From Mesorhizobium sp. 1M-11 (lineage in GTDB: Bacteria; Pseudomonadota; Alphaproteobacteria; Rhizobiales; Rhizobiaceae): 64,000 bases of DNA. The notes beneath the pieces were generated by a model. It did not search any database. It was given only the letters and a program-made list of their open reading frames with translations, and had not been told where the DNA came from. Shown here one piece after another: positions 17,781 through 26,218 of the stretch (its first letter is position 1; every line of letters starts with the position of its first letter). Position numbers and translations under genes: made by a program. The stretch is taken from contig NZ_LJSD01000011.1 in assembly GCF_001303895.1 (NCBI RefSeq), forward strand, positions 372,001-436,000, in the 5' to 3' direction.

Positions 17781-18029
17781 ATGCGTACCCTGCTCGGCGC
17801 CATTGCAGCCACTATGCTTATCGTTACCGCCGCTTTCGCGGGCCAGGCAGAGGGCAAGATCAAGAAGGTCGACAAGGAAACGCTGACGCTGACGCTCGAT
17901 GACGGCAAGGCCTACAAGCTGAATGCCGAAATGGACCTTGAAGCGTTGAAGCCTGGCACGGACATCGTCATTGCCTACGACGTCAGCAATGGCGAGAATG
18001 TCATCACCGACATGGAACTGCCGCAGTAA
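17781..18029 (+). CDS. DUF1344 family exported small protein
   Basis: An 82-residue protein with a signal peptide (residues 1-20, MRTLLGAIAATMLIVTAAFA) and a short beta-rich DUF1344 domain (GKIKKVDKETLTLTLDDGK). The function is unknown; the family is typical of Rhizobiales periplasm. A GAGGA site before the ATG supports the start. A TTGACA-like -35 lies at about 17688, so it probably has its own promoter in the roughly 270-base gap after aroC. Confidence 0.85.
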   Translation: MRTLLGAIAATMLIVTAAFAGQAEGKIKKVDKETLTLTLDDGKAYKLNAEMDLEALKPGTDIVIAYDVSNGENVITDMELPQ

Positions 18030-18061
18030 GGCAAGTCAACGATGGTCGCCGCCGTGAGGCT

Positions 18062-18652
18062 CTACAGCCATTCCAGACGGCGACCCTGCACCCTCAGGAC
18101 GCGGTCTTGCGGAATTTCCAGTGAAGCCGCTTCATCCTTCGAAAAACCCGCAATCATCCGAAACAGGCAGCGCACCACGCCGCCGTGAGTGACGCAGATC
18201 GTGTCGCGTTCCATAGCCTGGAACACCGGCTGGATGCGGGATAGCAGCTTCTGGTAGCTTTCCGCGCCGGAACCCGGCGGGGTGAAATCCCATTTGTCCT
18301 CGCCACGCGCACGGCTCGCCCCCGGATAGCGGGTTTCGAGTTCGGGATAGGTGAAACCCTGCCAGTCGCCGAAATTAAGTTCGACCAGACGATCGTCGGT
18401 TCGGTAGCCGGCCGGGTCCTGCCCCATGGCTGAGCGCAGCAGTTCCATGGTCTCGCACGTGCGCAGCATCGGGCTGGAGACATAATCGAAGGTAGCCTTC
18501 GCGTCGCCGATGAGACCCGCGAGCTTGCGCCCATTCTCCGACGCCTGGCGGCGACCGACGTCATTGAGATCAGTATCGGCCTGCCCCTGCAGACGATGCT
18601 CGGCATTCCAATCGGTCTGGCCGTGGCGCACGACATAGATAAGCGCAGACAT
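18062..18652 (-). CDS. Histidine phosphatase (phosphoglycerate mutase-like) family protein
   Basis: A 196-residue branch-1 histidine phosphatase. The catalytic RHGQT motif is at residues 9-13 (YVVRHGQTDWNAEHRLQG), and the second histidine is in the segment CVTHGGVVR. Such enzymes include cofactor-dependent phosphoglycerate mutases and broad phosphatases such as CobC-type alpha-ribazole phosphatase; the substrate here cannot be assigned. It lies 50 bases after fabI on the same strand, so it may share its transcript. Confidence 0.9.
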   Translation of the reverse strand: MSALIYVVRHGQTDWNAEHRLQGQADTDLNDVGRRQASENGRKLAGLIGDAKATFDYVSSPMLRTCETMELLRSAMGQDPAGYRTDDRLVELNFGDWQGFTYPELETRYPGASRARGEDKWDFTPPGSGAESYQKLLSRIQPVFQAMERDTICVTHGGVVRCLFRMIAGFSKDEAASLEIPQDRVLRVQGRRLEWL

Positions 18653-18702
18653 GGTGCGCGAACGACCTCCGGTACGATGCGGGAAAATGCCGGGCGGCAG
18701 CC

Positions 18703-19521
18703 TCAGTCCTTGAGAACGGAGATGTCCGGGGCGTCGACAGCCTTCATGCCGACGACGTGATAACCCGAATCGACATGATGGACTTCGCCGGTGACGCCGC
18801 GCGACAGGTCCGACAGGAAATAGAGGCCCGAATCGCCCACTTCCTCAGGTGACACCGTGCGCTTCAGCGGGGCGTTGTATTCGTTCCACTTCAGAATGTA
18901 GCGGAAGTCGCCGATGCCGGACGCCGCGAGCGTCTTGATCGGGCCGGCTGAAATGGCGTTGACGCGGATGCCCTTGGCACCGAGATCGACTGCCAGATAA
19001 CGCACCGAAGCCTCGAGCGCCGCCTTGGCGACACCCATGACGTTGTAGTGCGGCATCACCTTTTCGGCACCGTAATAGGTCAGCGTCAGCAGCGAACCGC
19101 CATTGGTCATCAGCGGCTCGGCGCGCTTGGCAACGGTGGTGAAGGAGAAGACCGAGATATCCATGGTGCGCAGGAAATTGTCGCGTGTCGTCTCGACATA
19201 ACGGCCCGTCAGTTCCTCCTTGTCGGAGAAGGCGATGGCATGCACCAGGAAGTCGAGCCGACCCCACAATTTGCTGACATTTTCGAACACCGTGTCCAGG
19301 CTTTCCGGATCGGTGACGTCGCAATGGCCGACGACCTCGGCGCCAAGTTCGGCCGCCAATGGCTCGACGCGCTTCTTGAACGCTTCGCCCTGATAGGTCA
19401 GCGCAACCTCGGCGCCGTGATCCACACAGGCCTTGGCAATGCCGTAGGCAATCGAACGGTTGTTGGCGACACCCAGGATAAGGCCGCGCTTGCCGGCCAT
19501 CAGGCCTTGTCCACCCACCAT
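18703..19521 (-). CDS. fabI: Enoyl-[acyl-carrier-protein] reductase (NADH), FabI type
   Basis: A 272-residue short-chain dehydrogenase-like enzyme that carries out the last reduction in each fatty-acid elongation cycle. The NAD motif LGVANNRSIAYGIAKA and the catalytic Y-x6-K pair Y159/K166 (HYNVMGVAK) are typical of FabI, the triclosan target. The ATG at 19521 with GGAG 9 bases upstream gives the usual length; a longer start at 19587 is unlikely. It is followed by the phosphatase gene in the same direction. Confidence 0.96.
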   Translation of the reverse strand: MVGGQGLMAGKRGLILGVANNRSIAYGIAKACVDHGAEVALTYQGEAFKKRVEPLAAELGAEVVGHCDVTDPESLDTVFENVSKLWGRLDFLVHAIAFSDKEELTGRYVETTRDNFLRTMDISVFSFTTVAKRAEPLMTNGGSLLTLTYYGAEKVMPHYNVMGVAKAALEASVRYLAVDLGAKGIRVNAISAGPIKTLAASGIGDFRYILKWNEYNAPLKRTVSPEEVGDSGLYFLSDLSRGVTGEVHHVDSGYHVVGMKAVDAPDISVLKD

Positions 19522-19652
19522 ATGAGCGCTCTCCGCATACTGATCCGCTTTGAACTGCCCTATCGCACAGGCGCTTGATGCCTTCAAGCGATGATGACAT
19601 GGGCCGGCTGTACTTGCCGGTCACGTTTAACCGGCAGGCAAATCTGTCCGGA

Positions 19653-20114
19653 TCAGAAAAGCCGGCGATAAACCACGAAGCCGGAGCGTTCCGCGACCTG
19701 ATCGTAAAGCCGCATCGCCGTCTGGTTGGTTTCGTGGGTTTGCCAGTACACCCGCTTCGAGCCGGCTTCGCGGGCGCGGTCGTAGACCCCTTCGATCAGC
19801 GCCTTGCCTATCCCCTTGCCGCGCGCATCCTGTGAGGTGAACAGATCCTGCAGATAGCAGTTCGGCTCGATGGCCGTGGTCGAGCGATGGAAAAGATAAT
19901 GCGTCAAGCCAAGCAATCGATCACCGCTTTCGGCAACCATTGCATGAACCGGCTCATAGGCATCGAAGAACCGCGACCAGGTCATCTGCGTGACGGCTTC
20001 GGCGAGCGCGGTGGGACCGGAACGTCCGTAGAAAGCGTTATAGCCGTCCCAGAGCGGCAGCCAGCGGTCGAAATCCTGGCGAACGACCGGGCGGATGATG
20101 ATTTGCGAAGACAT
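19653..20114 (-). CDS. GNAT family N-acetyltransferase
   Basis: A 153-residue GNAT acetyltransferase. Motif A for acetyl-CoA binding is visible as LQDLFTSQDARGKGIGKALI, and the terminal motif B region as YWQTHETNQTAMRLYDQVAERSGF. The substrate is unknown. The ATG at 20114 (SSQIIIRPV start) matches a typical GNAT first strand; longer in-frame starts add low-complexity sequence. It lies downstream of the DnaJ-type gene on the same strand. Confidence 0.88.
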   Translation of the reverse strand: MSSQIIIRPVVRQDFDRWLPLWDGYNAFYGRSGPTALAEAVTQMTWSRFFDAYEPVHAMVAESGDRLLGLTHYLFHRSTTAIEPNCYLQDLFTSQDARGKGIGKALIEGVYDRAREAGSKRVYWQTHETNQTAMRLYDQVAERSGFVVYRRLF

Positions 20115-20231
20115 GACAGATGCCGCTGCTGTGAATGACAGCGGCATTGCTACCCACAGGCACGGTCCCGGCAATGGATCGCCTGACCCAATCCTTTGGG
20201 CCAGACGAATGCCGTCGCAGAAAAGCCGCGC

Positions 20232-21170
20232 TCAGCCTTGCTTCTTGACGAGTGCTTCCAGTTCCGGATCGCCACCTTCCGGCAGCATGATGCGGACATG
20301 AGCATAGAGATCCGCGTGACCACCGGCCTTTTCCGGCAGCCCGCGCCCCTTGATGCGGAGCACCTTGTCGGAGCTCGACCAGGCCGGCACATTAAGCGCG
20401 ATACGACCGGTCGGGGTTTCGACCGCCACCTTGGCGCCGACAACCGCATCATGCAGCGACACCGGGAGGTCGGCGTGCAGATCGCGTCCCTCCACGCGAT
20501 AGCGCGGGTGGCGGCGGAACCTGACCTTGACCAGCGCATCGCCCGGCTGACCGTATCCCTGCTCCCCCTGGCCCTTGAGACGGATCGTCTGGCCGTCTTC
20601 CACATAGGTCGGCAATTTCACCGCGATCTTGCGACCGTCAGGGAAGATGGCCGTCACTTTTTCGGCGGTCGCAGCTTCCTCGATCGTGACATCCAACGTC
20701 ACGTTGATATCTCCGCCGGCCGGTGCCTGCCTGCGACGCTCACCACCCATTCCACCCGTGCCCGCGCCGCCCGGACGCTGCTGGCTGAAGGCGTCGCCGA
20801 ATATCTGACTGAAGATGTCGCCTGCACCATCCCCGAACGGACCACCGCCGGACGAACGGAACTCGAAATGCGATGCACCCGGCCCCTGCTGGCGACGGAA
20901 ACCGGCGAAGGGATCGCCGCCGGCGTTCTCGAAGCCCTGGAAGCGCGGCTTACCATCGGCGTCTATCTCACCACGGTCGAAGGCCGCACGGGCCTTTTCG
21001 TCGCCGAGAATCTCATAGGCCTGATTGGCCGCGGAAAATCGGTCCTTGGCCTTGGGGTCATTCGGGTTCTGGTCCGGGTGGTGCTTCTTGGCGAGTTTCC
21101 GAAACGCCGACTTGATGTCCTTGGACGAGGCGTTCCTGGCAACTCCCAGCACCTCATAGGGGTCGCGCAT
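20232..21170 (-). CDS. DnaJ-type co-chaperone (CbpA/DjlA-like, no zinc finger)
   Basis: A 312-residue J-domain protein that would stimulate DnaK ATPase and deliver substrates. The J domain spans residues 1-70 with the HPD motif in [16 protein letters not shown] Gly/Phe-rich linker follows (residues about 80-150), then the DnaJ C-terminal substrate-binding domains. The zinc-finger cysteines of true DnaJ are absent, which makes it CbpA-like. The ATG at 21170 follows AGGA; a TTG directly before it is less likely. Confidence 0.92.
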   Translation of the reverse strand: MRDPYEVLGVARNASSKDIKSAFRKLAKKHHPDQNPNDPKAKDRFSAANQAYEILGDEKARAAFDRGEIDADGKPRFQGFENAGGDPFAGFRRQQGPGASHFEFRSSGGGPFGDGAGDIFSQIFGDAFSQQRPGGAGTGGMGGERRRQAPAGGDINVTLDVTIEEAATAEKVTAIFPDGRKIAVKLPTYVEDGQTIRLKGQGEQGYGQPGDALVKVRFRRHPRYRVEGRDLHADLPVSLHDAVVGAKVAVETPTGRIALNVPAWSSSDKVLRIKGRGLPEKAGGHADLYAHVRIMLPEGGDPELEALVKKQG

Positions 21171-21255
21171 CAATCCTGCTCATCGAATGGGTAAATTCAG
21201 AGTTGTTTCCTATATGCGCCTTGATAGGAAGAAATTCCAGTGGCGGCGGGGAAAA

Positions 21256-21747
21256 TCAGAGCGCCTTGAAATCCTGCGTCTTCCACGCACCGGTTGGCGT
21301 CATGCAAATCGACCCCTTGTACATGGTCACGCCATCATAGCTTTCACGCGAAACGTCGAACTGGCGGCAGCGCCCCCTGATTGTGTCACCGGTCTCCGCC
21401 AGCGCGGTGATGGCGCCACGCGAGCCGGTGGCGGAATTGGCCCAGGGAACAGCCTGATTGGCCAGGCCCTGCAAATCGGCGGAAGACGCGGCGTTGCGGA
21501 TCGTTGTCTCGTCGGAAGCCATGCCGGCATCGGTATTGTTGCTCGCGCCCGAGGAAATCGAACCCGTGACGATGGAACGGTCGACCTCGGCCTTTTCCAG
21601 ACTGAAGCCACCCGCGCCACAGCCAGCAAGGACAAGCAACACACAGGGTGCCGCCGCCCTGAGACAGGACGAAACGAAAGTGCCCACTGGCCGGCTGTCA
21701 AAACGGTGCGCGATGCGCGACAATCGGCAAATCCTCGGCCAGTTCAC
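21256..21747 (-). CDS. RT0821/Lpp0805-type surface lipoprotein
   Basis: A 163-residue envelope protein. A lipobox (LVLAGC, Cys43 with this start) follows a hydrophobic segment, so it should be a lipoprotein. The C-terminal half has the [13 protein letters not shown] segment and the disulfide-type CRQFDVS...GSICMTP pattern of the RT0821/Lpp0805 surface antigen family (DUF-like, function unknown). The assigned start is GTG; another GTG at 21687 would give a tighter signal peptide. It is divergent from pdxH with only 12 bases between the starts, so their promoters must overlap the genes. Confidence 0.75.
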   Translation of the reverse strand: MNWPRICRLSRIAHRFDSRPVGTFVSSCLRAAAPCVLLVLAGCGAGGFSLEKAEVDRSIVTGSISSGASNNTDAGMASDETTIRNAASSADLQGLANQAVPWANSATGSRGAITALAETGDTIRGRCRQFDVSRESYDGVTMYKGSICMTPTGAWKTQDFKAL

Positions 21748-21759
21748 ATCGGAAAAACT

Positions 21760-22377
21760 ATGAACGAGACAGTCTTAACAACAGGTGACTTTACAGAGAG
21801 CGCGGAGCCTTTCCGGCTGTTCGCCGCCTGGTTGGACGATGCCTCCAAGTCCGAACCCAACGACCCCAATGGCGTGGCACTGGCCACCGTCGACGCCGAC
21901 GGCATGCCGGACGTACGCATGGTGCTGCTCAAGGGGTTCGACGAGCACGGATTTGTCTTCTACACGAATTTCGAAAGCGCCAAGGGCCGGGAGATCCTGG
22001 GCAATATGAAGGCGGCGATGTGCTTCCACTGGAAGTCGCTGCGCCGCCAGGTGCGCGTGCGCGGGCCGGTCGAGATCGTCTCCGACGCGGAAGCCGATGC
22101 CTATTACGCATCACGCCCGCGCGGCAGCCGGATCGGTGCCTGGGCCTCGAAGCAGTCACGCCCACTGGAAAGCCGCTTCGCCCTGGAAAAGGCGGTCGCG
22201 GAATACACCGCCCGCTATGCCATCGGCGATATTCCGCGCCCCAGCCATTGGTCCGGCTTCCGCATCCTGCCGCAGACGATCGAATTCTGGCACGATCGTC
22301 CGTTCCGCCTGCACGACCGCATCGTGTTCAGCCGCAACGCCGAAGGCGGTTGGGACAAGACCCGCCTTTATCCTTAA
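21760..22377 (+). CDS. pdxH: Pyridoxamine 5'-phosphate oxidase
   Basis: A 205-residue FMN enzyme that oxidises pyridoxine/pyridoxamine 5'-phosphate to pyridoxal 5'-phosphate, the active vitamin B6. Conserved stretches include [17 protein letters not shown], the FMN-binding [30 protein letters not shown], and the C-terminal PPRR-like WDKTRLYP. The ATG at 21760 matches the family length; in-frame codons further upstream belong to the antisense region of the lipoprotein gene. Confidence 0.97.
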   Translation: MNETVLTTGDFTESAEPFRLFAAWLDDASKSEPNDPNGVALATVDADGMPDVRMVLLKGFDEHGFVFYTNFESAKGREILGNMKAAMCFHWKSLRRQVRVRGPVEIVSDAEADAYYASRPRGSRIGAWASKQSRPLESRFALEKAVAEYTARYAIGDIPRPSHWSGFRILPQTIEFWHDRPFRLHDRIVFSRNAEGGWDKTRLYP

Positions 22378-22417
22378 CCGGCGGCCGGCGGAGCGAATCG
22401 ACTGGGCACCGCGCCCG

Positions 22418-22434
22418 TTTGCGTCACACGCAAA
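22418..22434 (+). terminator. Hairpin after pdxH
   Basis: TTTGCGT (22418-22424) pairs with ACGCAAA (22428-22434) around a CAC loop, 40 bases after the pdxH stop. No run of T follows, so termination strength is uncertain. Confidence 0.4.
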
Positions 22435-22571
22435 GGACGCTCCGGCACCTTGATTTGGCGCTCCGGTTTGTCCTGACATTACAAATATTTAATGCAATCG
22501 TTCAGTTTCGGTTCACGCCTGGACTGCGAAGCTCGCTGCGTCCGAAGTTTTCAACCAAAACGAGGAATGCG

Positions 22572-23018
22572 ATGAAAAAGCTTCTTTCCACCCTTTGCGC
22601 GGCAGCGACCGTGCTCACCAGCGTCGCCACTTCGGTGACGCCCGGCCAGGCTGCTCCGATGCCAAGGCCAACCGTCGAAACGAGCAGCGATATCGTGCAG
22701 GTACAGAACCGGCGTGGCTTCTATCGCAATGGCGACCGTTATTACTACAACGGCCACCGCGGCTACCGCCACGCACGGCCGGGCTGGAAGCGCCACAATG
22801 GTGTTTGGTTCCCGCCAGCGGCCTTCATTGCCGGCGCCATCGTCGGCGGCGCGATCGCCAATCAGGGTCGGCCTGCCTATCGTCCGGCCTATCCCGTGCG
22901 GCTCAGCAATGCGCATGTGCGCTGGTGCTACGACCGCTACCGCTCCTACCGCGTGTCGGACAACACCTTCCAGCCCAACTACGGGCCGCGTCAGCAGTGC
23001 ATCTCGCCCTACCGGTAA
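22572..23018 (+). CDS. BA14K family protein
   Basis: A 148-residue exported protein. Residues 1-28 form a signal peptide (MKKLLSTLCAAATVLTSVAT), a Tyr/Arg/Gly-rich basic middle follows (RRGFYRNGDRYYYNGHRGY), then a short hydrophobic segment (AAFIAGAIVGGAIA). The C-terminus is the BA14K signature WCYDRYRSYRVSDNTFQP...CISPY. The family is named from an immunoreactive Brucella protein with lectin-like properties and is common in Rhizobiales. A GAGGA site supports the start. Confidence 0.9.
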   Translation: MKKLLSTLCAAATVLTSVATSVTPGQAAPMPRPTVETSSDIVQVQNRRGFYRNGDRYYYNGHRGYRHARPGWKRHNGVWFPPAAFIAGAIVGGAIANQGRPAYRPAYPVRLSNAHVRWCYDRYRSYRVSDNTFQPNYGPRQQCISPYR

Positions 23019-23034
23019 GCAGACAATCTGATGT

Positions 23035-23082
23035 CTACGCATCGGCCCGAAAATCGGAATCGATTTTCGGGCCGATGCGTAG
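23035..23082. repeat. Perfect 22-base inverted repeat
   Basis: The arm at 23035-23056 is the exact reverse complement of 23061-23082, with a 4-base loop. The core CCGAAAATCG/CGATTTTCGG is shared with the repeat at 43124-43147. It sits between convergent genes (BA14K protein and crotonase), so it may act as a bidirectional terminator and also belongs to a dispersed palindromic family. Confidence 0.8.
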
Positions 23083-23137
23083 ATTCAACGTGGATCCAAA
23101 ATGTCAGGCTGTCTTTGCGCTCCGATGTGCAGCGCGG

Positions 23138-23893
23138 TCAGCCCGCCTTCTTGCGGTTCATGAAGGCCACGAAAGCGGCACGAGCCTCGTCGGACTTGAG
23201 GCGTTCGCCGAAATGCCGCCCCTCTTCCTCGATGCGTGCGACGACTTCCTCGCGCGAACCCAGCATCAGGTCCCGTGCGATCTTCAGCGCCTCTGGCGGC
23301 TTGGCCGCAATCTCCTCGGCCTTGGCAAGCACCGCCGGCTCGAGAGTATCCTCCGCAACGATCGCGTAGATCAATCCAGCGGCTTTGGCGCGTTCCGCCG
23401 AGAAGCCCTCGCCCAGTCCGAGCAGCGCGAACGCATCCTGGCGGCCGACGATGCGCGGCACGAGCAGGCTGGATGCGGCTTCCGGCACCAGGCCGAGATC
23501 GACGAAAGGCGTGCGGAAGATGGTGCGCGGCGTGGCGAAGGTCAGGTCGCAATGCAGGTTGAGCGTGGTGCCGATGCCCACCGCAATGCCATCGACCCCC
23601 GACAGCAACGGCTTTTGTGCCCGCGCCAGAGCCAGGAGAAAGTCCCACACCTCGCGGCCGCCCTCGCCGCCGGTGGCAACGGTCAGGAAGTCGGCGAGAT
23701 CATTGCCAGCCGAAAAAGCGCCGGGCAGGCCGAAGAAGACAGTGGCACGCACCAGCGGATCGGCATCCGCCTCGGTAAGCGCCGCCGCCATCGCCGCATA
23801 CATGGCGCGTGTCAGCGCGTTCTTCTTGTCGGCCCGGTTCATGCGGATGACCTGAACCGCGCCCCTGCGCTCGACTACGATGTGATCCGTCAC
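23138..23893 (-). CDS. Enoyl-CoA hydratase/isomerase (crotonase) family protein, isomerase-like active site
   Basis: A 251-residue crotonase-fold protein. The oxyanion-hole segments are SAGNDLADF (residues 61-69) and the glycine-rich GIAVGIGTTLN. Only one catalytic glutamate is present, E138 in GLVPEAASSLL; the position of the other in hydratases (GGGCE type) is T110. A single glutamate in a PE-ASS context is typical of delta3-delta2-enoyl-CoA isomerases, so isomerase rather than hydratase activity is likely. The start is GTG with AGGA upstream. It follows the acyl-CoA dehydrogenase gene by 26 bases in one beta-oxidation-type operon. Confidence 0.88.
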   Translation of the reverse strand: MTDHIVVERRGAVQVIRMNRADKKNALTRAMYAAMAAALTEADADPLVRATVFFGLPGAFSAGNDLADFLTVATGGEGGREVWDFLLALARAQKPLLSGVDGIAVGIGTTLNLHCDLTFATPRTIFRTPFVDLGLVPEAASSLLVPRIVGRQDAFALLGLGEGFSAERAKAAGLIYAIVAEDTLEPAVLAKAEEIAAKPPEALKIARDLMLGSREEVVARIEEEGRHFGERLKSDEARAAFVAFMNRKKAG

Positions 23894-23919
23894 GCTTTTC
23901 TTCCTTCGTTGTAGAATGG

Positions 23920-25689
23920 TCAGGCCGAGATCAGCGCCTTGCCGGCTTCAGCCAGGCTTTCAGCGCCACCGAGCACGCGTTCCTTGAGCGCGGCGGTCTC
24001 GCCCAGCATGTTCTCGGCATAGAAGCGGCAAAGCGGCAGGCGCTGCTCGGAGACGAGCGCACCGCGCGCCAGATAGGCACCGCCGGCGGCAAGCGAAATC
24101 AGCTTGAGATAGGGCGTGGCACCTGCCAGAACTGCTTCCTGCTCGCCATCGGCCAGGCGCGCCTGCAGGAAATTCGTCGCTTCCGCGAGATCGGTCAGCG
24201 CGCGGTCGAGCAGGTCGGCCGTGCGGCCGAAACCGGGACGGTTCGATGCCCGCACATCGGCGGCCACCGCCTTCAGCTCATCGATATAGCCATGGACATG
24301 CCGGCCGTCGCCCAGCGGCAGCTTGCGTGTCACCAGGTCGATCGCCTGGATGCCGTTGGTGCCCTCATAGATCGGCGCGATGCGGGCATCGCGATAATAG
24401 GCTGCAGCCCCCGTTTCCTCGATGAAGCCCATGCCGCCGTGGATCTGAACGCCGAGCGAAGCGACATCGACGCCGGCATCCGTGGAAAAGGCCTTGGCCA
24501 GCGGGGTGAGCAGATTGGCGCGATCGCGCCAATGACTGGCCGCCTCGCCTTCCGAGACATGCGCCATATCCAGCGCATGCGCGCAGGAATAGCTGATCGA
24601 GCGCGCGATCTCGGTCAACGCCTTCATGCTAAGCAGGTTGCGCTGCACGTCGGCGTGATGGACGATCGGTGCCATACCATCGCCGGCATAGCCGGCCGCC
24701 TTGCCTTGCCTGCGTTCATTGGCATAGGCGAGTGCCTTCTGGTACGCGGCTTCGGCCACCGCCACGCCCTGCATGCCGACAGCGAGACGGGCATTGTTCA
24801 TCATGGTGAACATGCAGGCGAGGCCCTTGTTCTCCTCGCCGATCAACCAGCCGATGGCGCCGGGTGCAGCATCACCAAAGCCGTCACCGTAAATCATGGT
24901 GCATGTGGGCGAGGCATGGATGCCGAGCTTGTGCTCGATGCCGGAACAGAACACATCGTTGCGGGCGCCAAGCGAACCGTCGTCGTTGACCAGGAACTTC
25001 GGCACCAGGAACAACGAGATGCCGCGCGTGCCGGCCGGCGCGTCAGGCAGGCGCGCCAGCACCAGATGCACGATGTTGTCGGTGAAATCGTGCTCGCCAT
25101 AGGTGATGAAGATTTTCTGGCCAAAGATGCGGTAGGTGCCATCTCCAGCCGGCTCGGCGCGGGAGCGCAGAGCCGCAAGATCGGAACCCGCCTGAGGCTC
25201 GGTCAGGTTCATCGTGCCCATCCATTCGCCTGATACCAGCCTGGCGAGATATTTTGCCTTGAGCTCGTCGGAGGCATGTTTGTGCAGCGCCTCGACCGCG
25301 CCCATGGTGAGCGTCGGGCCGATGCCGAAGGCCATGGCGGCCGAGTTCCACATTTCGAGCGCAGCAACCCCCAGCATGGTCGGCAGCGCCTGGCCGCCGA
25401 ACTCCTCGGGGGCCGACAGGCCGTTCCAGCCGCCTTCGATCCAACGGCGATAGAGATCCTTCCAGCCGGCGGGCATGGTCACGACGGCATCCTTCAGCAC
25501 CGCGCCGGTCTCGTCGCCGATCTTGTACAGCGGCGCGACCTCGTCGGTTGCGAAACGACCCGCCTCTTCCAGCACCGCGTCGACCAGATCCTCGCCGAGT
25601 TCACCGAATGCCCCCGCATCGAGAGCTGGCTTCAACCCGGCGACATGTTTCAGCGTAAAGGCGATATCCGCGACCGGTGCCCGATACAT
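23920..25689 (-). CDS. Acyl-CoA dehydrogenase with C-terminal extension
   Basis: A 589-residue flavoenzyme of the long acyl-CoA dehydrogenase subgroup (DmdC/AcdA-like with an added C-terminal domain). It has the FAD/substrate segments MNLTEPQAGSDLA and FITYGEHDF, the catalytic glutamate at about E442 in YEGTNGIQAIDLV, and a final roughly 130-residue helical domain. It introduces the alpha-beta double bond into an acyl-CoA; chain length is unknown. A GGAGGAG site precedes the ATG. An imperfect palindrome about 88 bases upstream probably controls the operon. Confidence 0.93.
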   Translation of the reverse strand: MYRAPVADIAFTLKHVAGLKPALDAGAFGELGEDLVDAVLEEAGRFATDEVAPLYKIGDETGAVLKDAVVTMPAGWKDLYRRWIEGGWNGLSAPEEFGGQALPTMLGVAALEMWNSAAMAFGIGPTLTMGAVEALHKHASDELKAKYLARLVSGEWMGTMNLTEPQAGSDLAALRSRAEPAGDGTYRIFGQKIFITYGEHDFTDNIVHLVLARLPDAPAGTRGISLFLVPKFLVNDDGSLGARNDVFCSGIEHKLGIHASPTCTMIYGDGFGDAAPGAIGWLIGEENKGLACMFTMMNNARLAVGMQGVAVAEAAYQKALAYANERRQGKAAGYAGDGMAPIVHHADVQRNLLSMKALTEIARSISYSCAHALDMAHVSEGEAASHWRDRANLLTPLAKAFSTDAGVDVASLGVQIHGGMGFIEETGAAAYYRDARIAPIYEGTNGIQAIDLVTRKLPLGDGRHVHGYIDELKAVAADVRASNRPGFGRTADLLDRALTDLAEATNFLQARLADGEQEAVLAGATPYLKLISLAAGGAYLARGALVSEQRLPLCRFYAENMLGETAALKERVLGGAESLAEAGKALISA

Positions 25690-25776
25690 GCCGTCTCCTC
25701 CTCTGCTACCGCGCGATCCTGCCGCGTGCCGCTATTGCAATGCAACAGTGCGATGGTGCAACGCCGATAAATATAC

Positions 25777-25794
25777 TTTTACGTAAACGTCAAA
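25777..25794 (-). promoter_or_regulatory. Candidate operator upstream of the acyl-CoA dehydrogenase operon
   Basis: TTTTACGTAAACGTCAAA is an imperfect palindrome (7 of 9 positions) in a locally AT-rich stretch 88 bases before the start codon. On the minus strand it includes a TTGACG -35-like box. The form resembles sites of regulators of acyl-CoA and branched-chain amino acid catabolism such as MerR-type LiuR, but that link is from memory and unproven. Confidence 0.45.
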
Positions 25795-25910
25795 TTTTGT
25801 CACGTGGATTTTGCAGACATTCGAAATAGCCCCTGCCGCGAAGGCGATACAGGCTTAGGCCTGACATTTTCACTGCTGCAGGTATAAGAACACTGCAAAG
25901 GAGCACTCGA

Positions 25911-26126
25911 ATGCTGGCCGGACCCGACGCCTTTCGCTGCATCGAATGCGGCCTGCCTTATCGTGACGAAGGGTTTCACTACCATAGCGGCAGGATCGAG
26001 CATGGCGCGGCCTATTGGTCGGACCGTGGCGTTTTGTGCTCGCCGCAATGTTCGCTTGCCCACTACCGGCGCCGCGAAGCCGAGGGCACGCTGCCGGAGA
26101 AACCAGCGCCGGATCCGTTTATCTGA
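25911..26126 (+). CDS. Zinc-ribbon-like small protein of unknown function
   Basis: A 71-residue protein that I do not recognise. It has a likely metal site: C-x2-C at residues 10-13 (CIECG) and C-x3-C in LCSPQCS, spaced by about 30 residues including HYHSGRIEH. It lacks a signal peptide and has a charged C-terminus. An AAAGGAG site 7 bases before the ATG strongly supports translation. It precedes the GH25 gene on the same strand by about 90 bases and is divergent from the acyl-CoA dehydrogenase gene. Confidence 0.75.
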   Translation: MLAGPDAFRCIECGLPYRDEGFHYHSGRIEHGAAYWSDRGVLCSPQCSLAHYRRREAEGTLPEKPAPDPFI

Positions 26127-26218
26127 TAGCAGGCTCAGCCAAGAAACGATCTCGCCGGCAAAAACCGTTCATTAACCATAGCCGTTCAGGATCGACGGTT
26201 ATTGAGCGGGATACGCCC

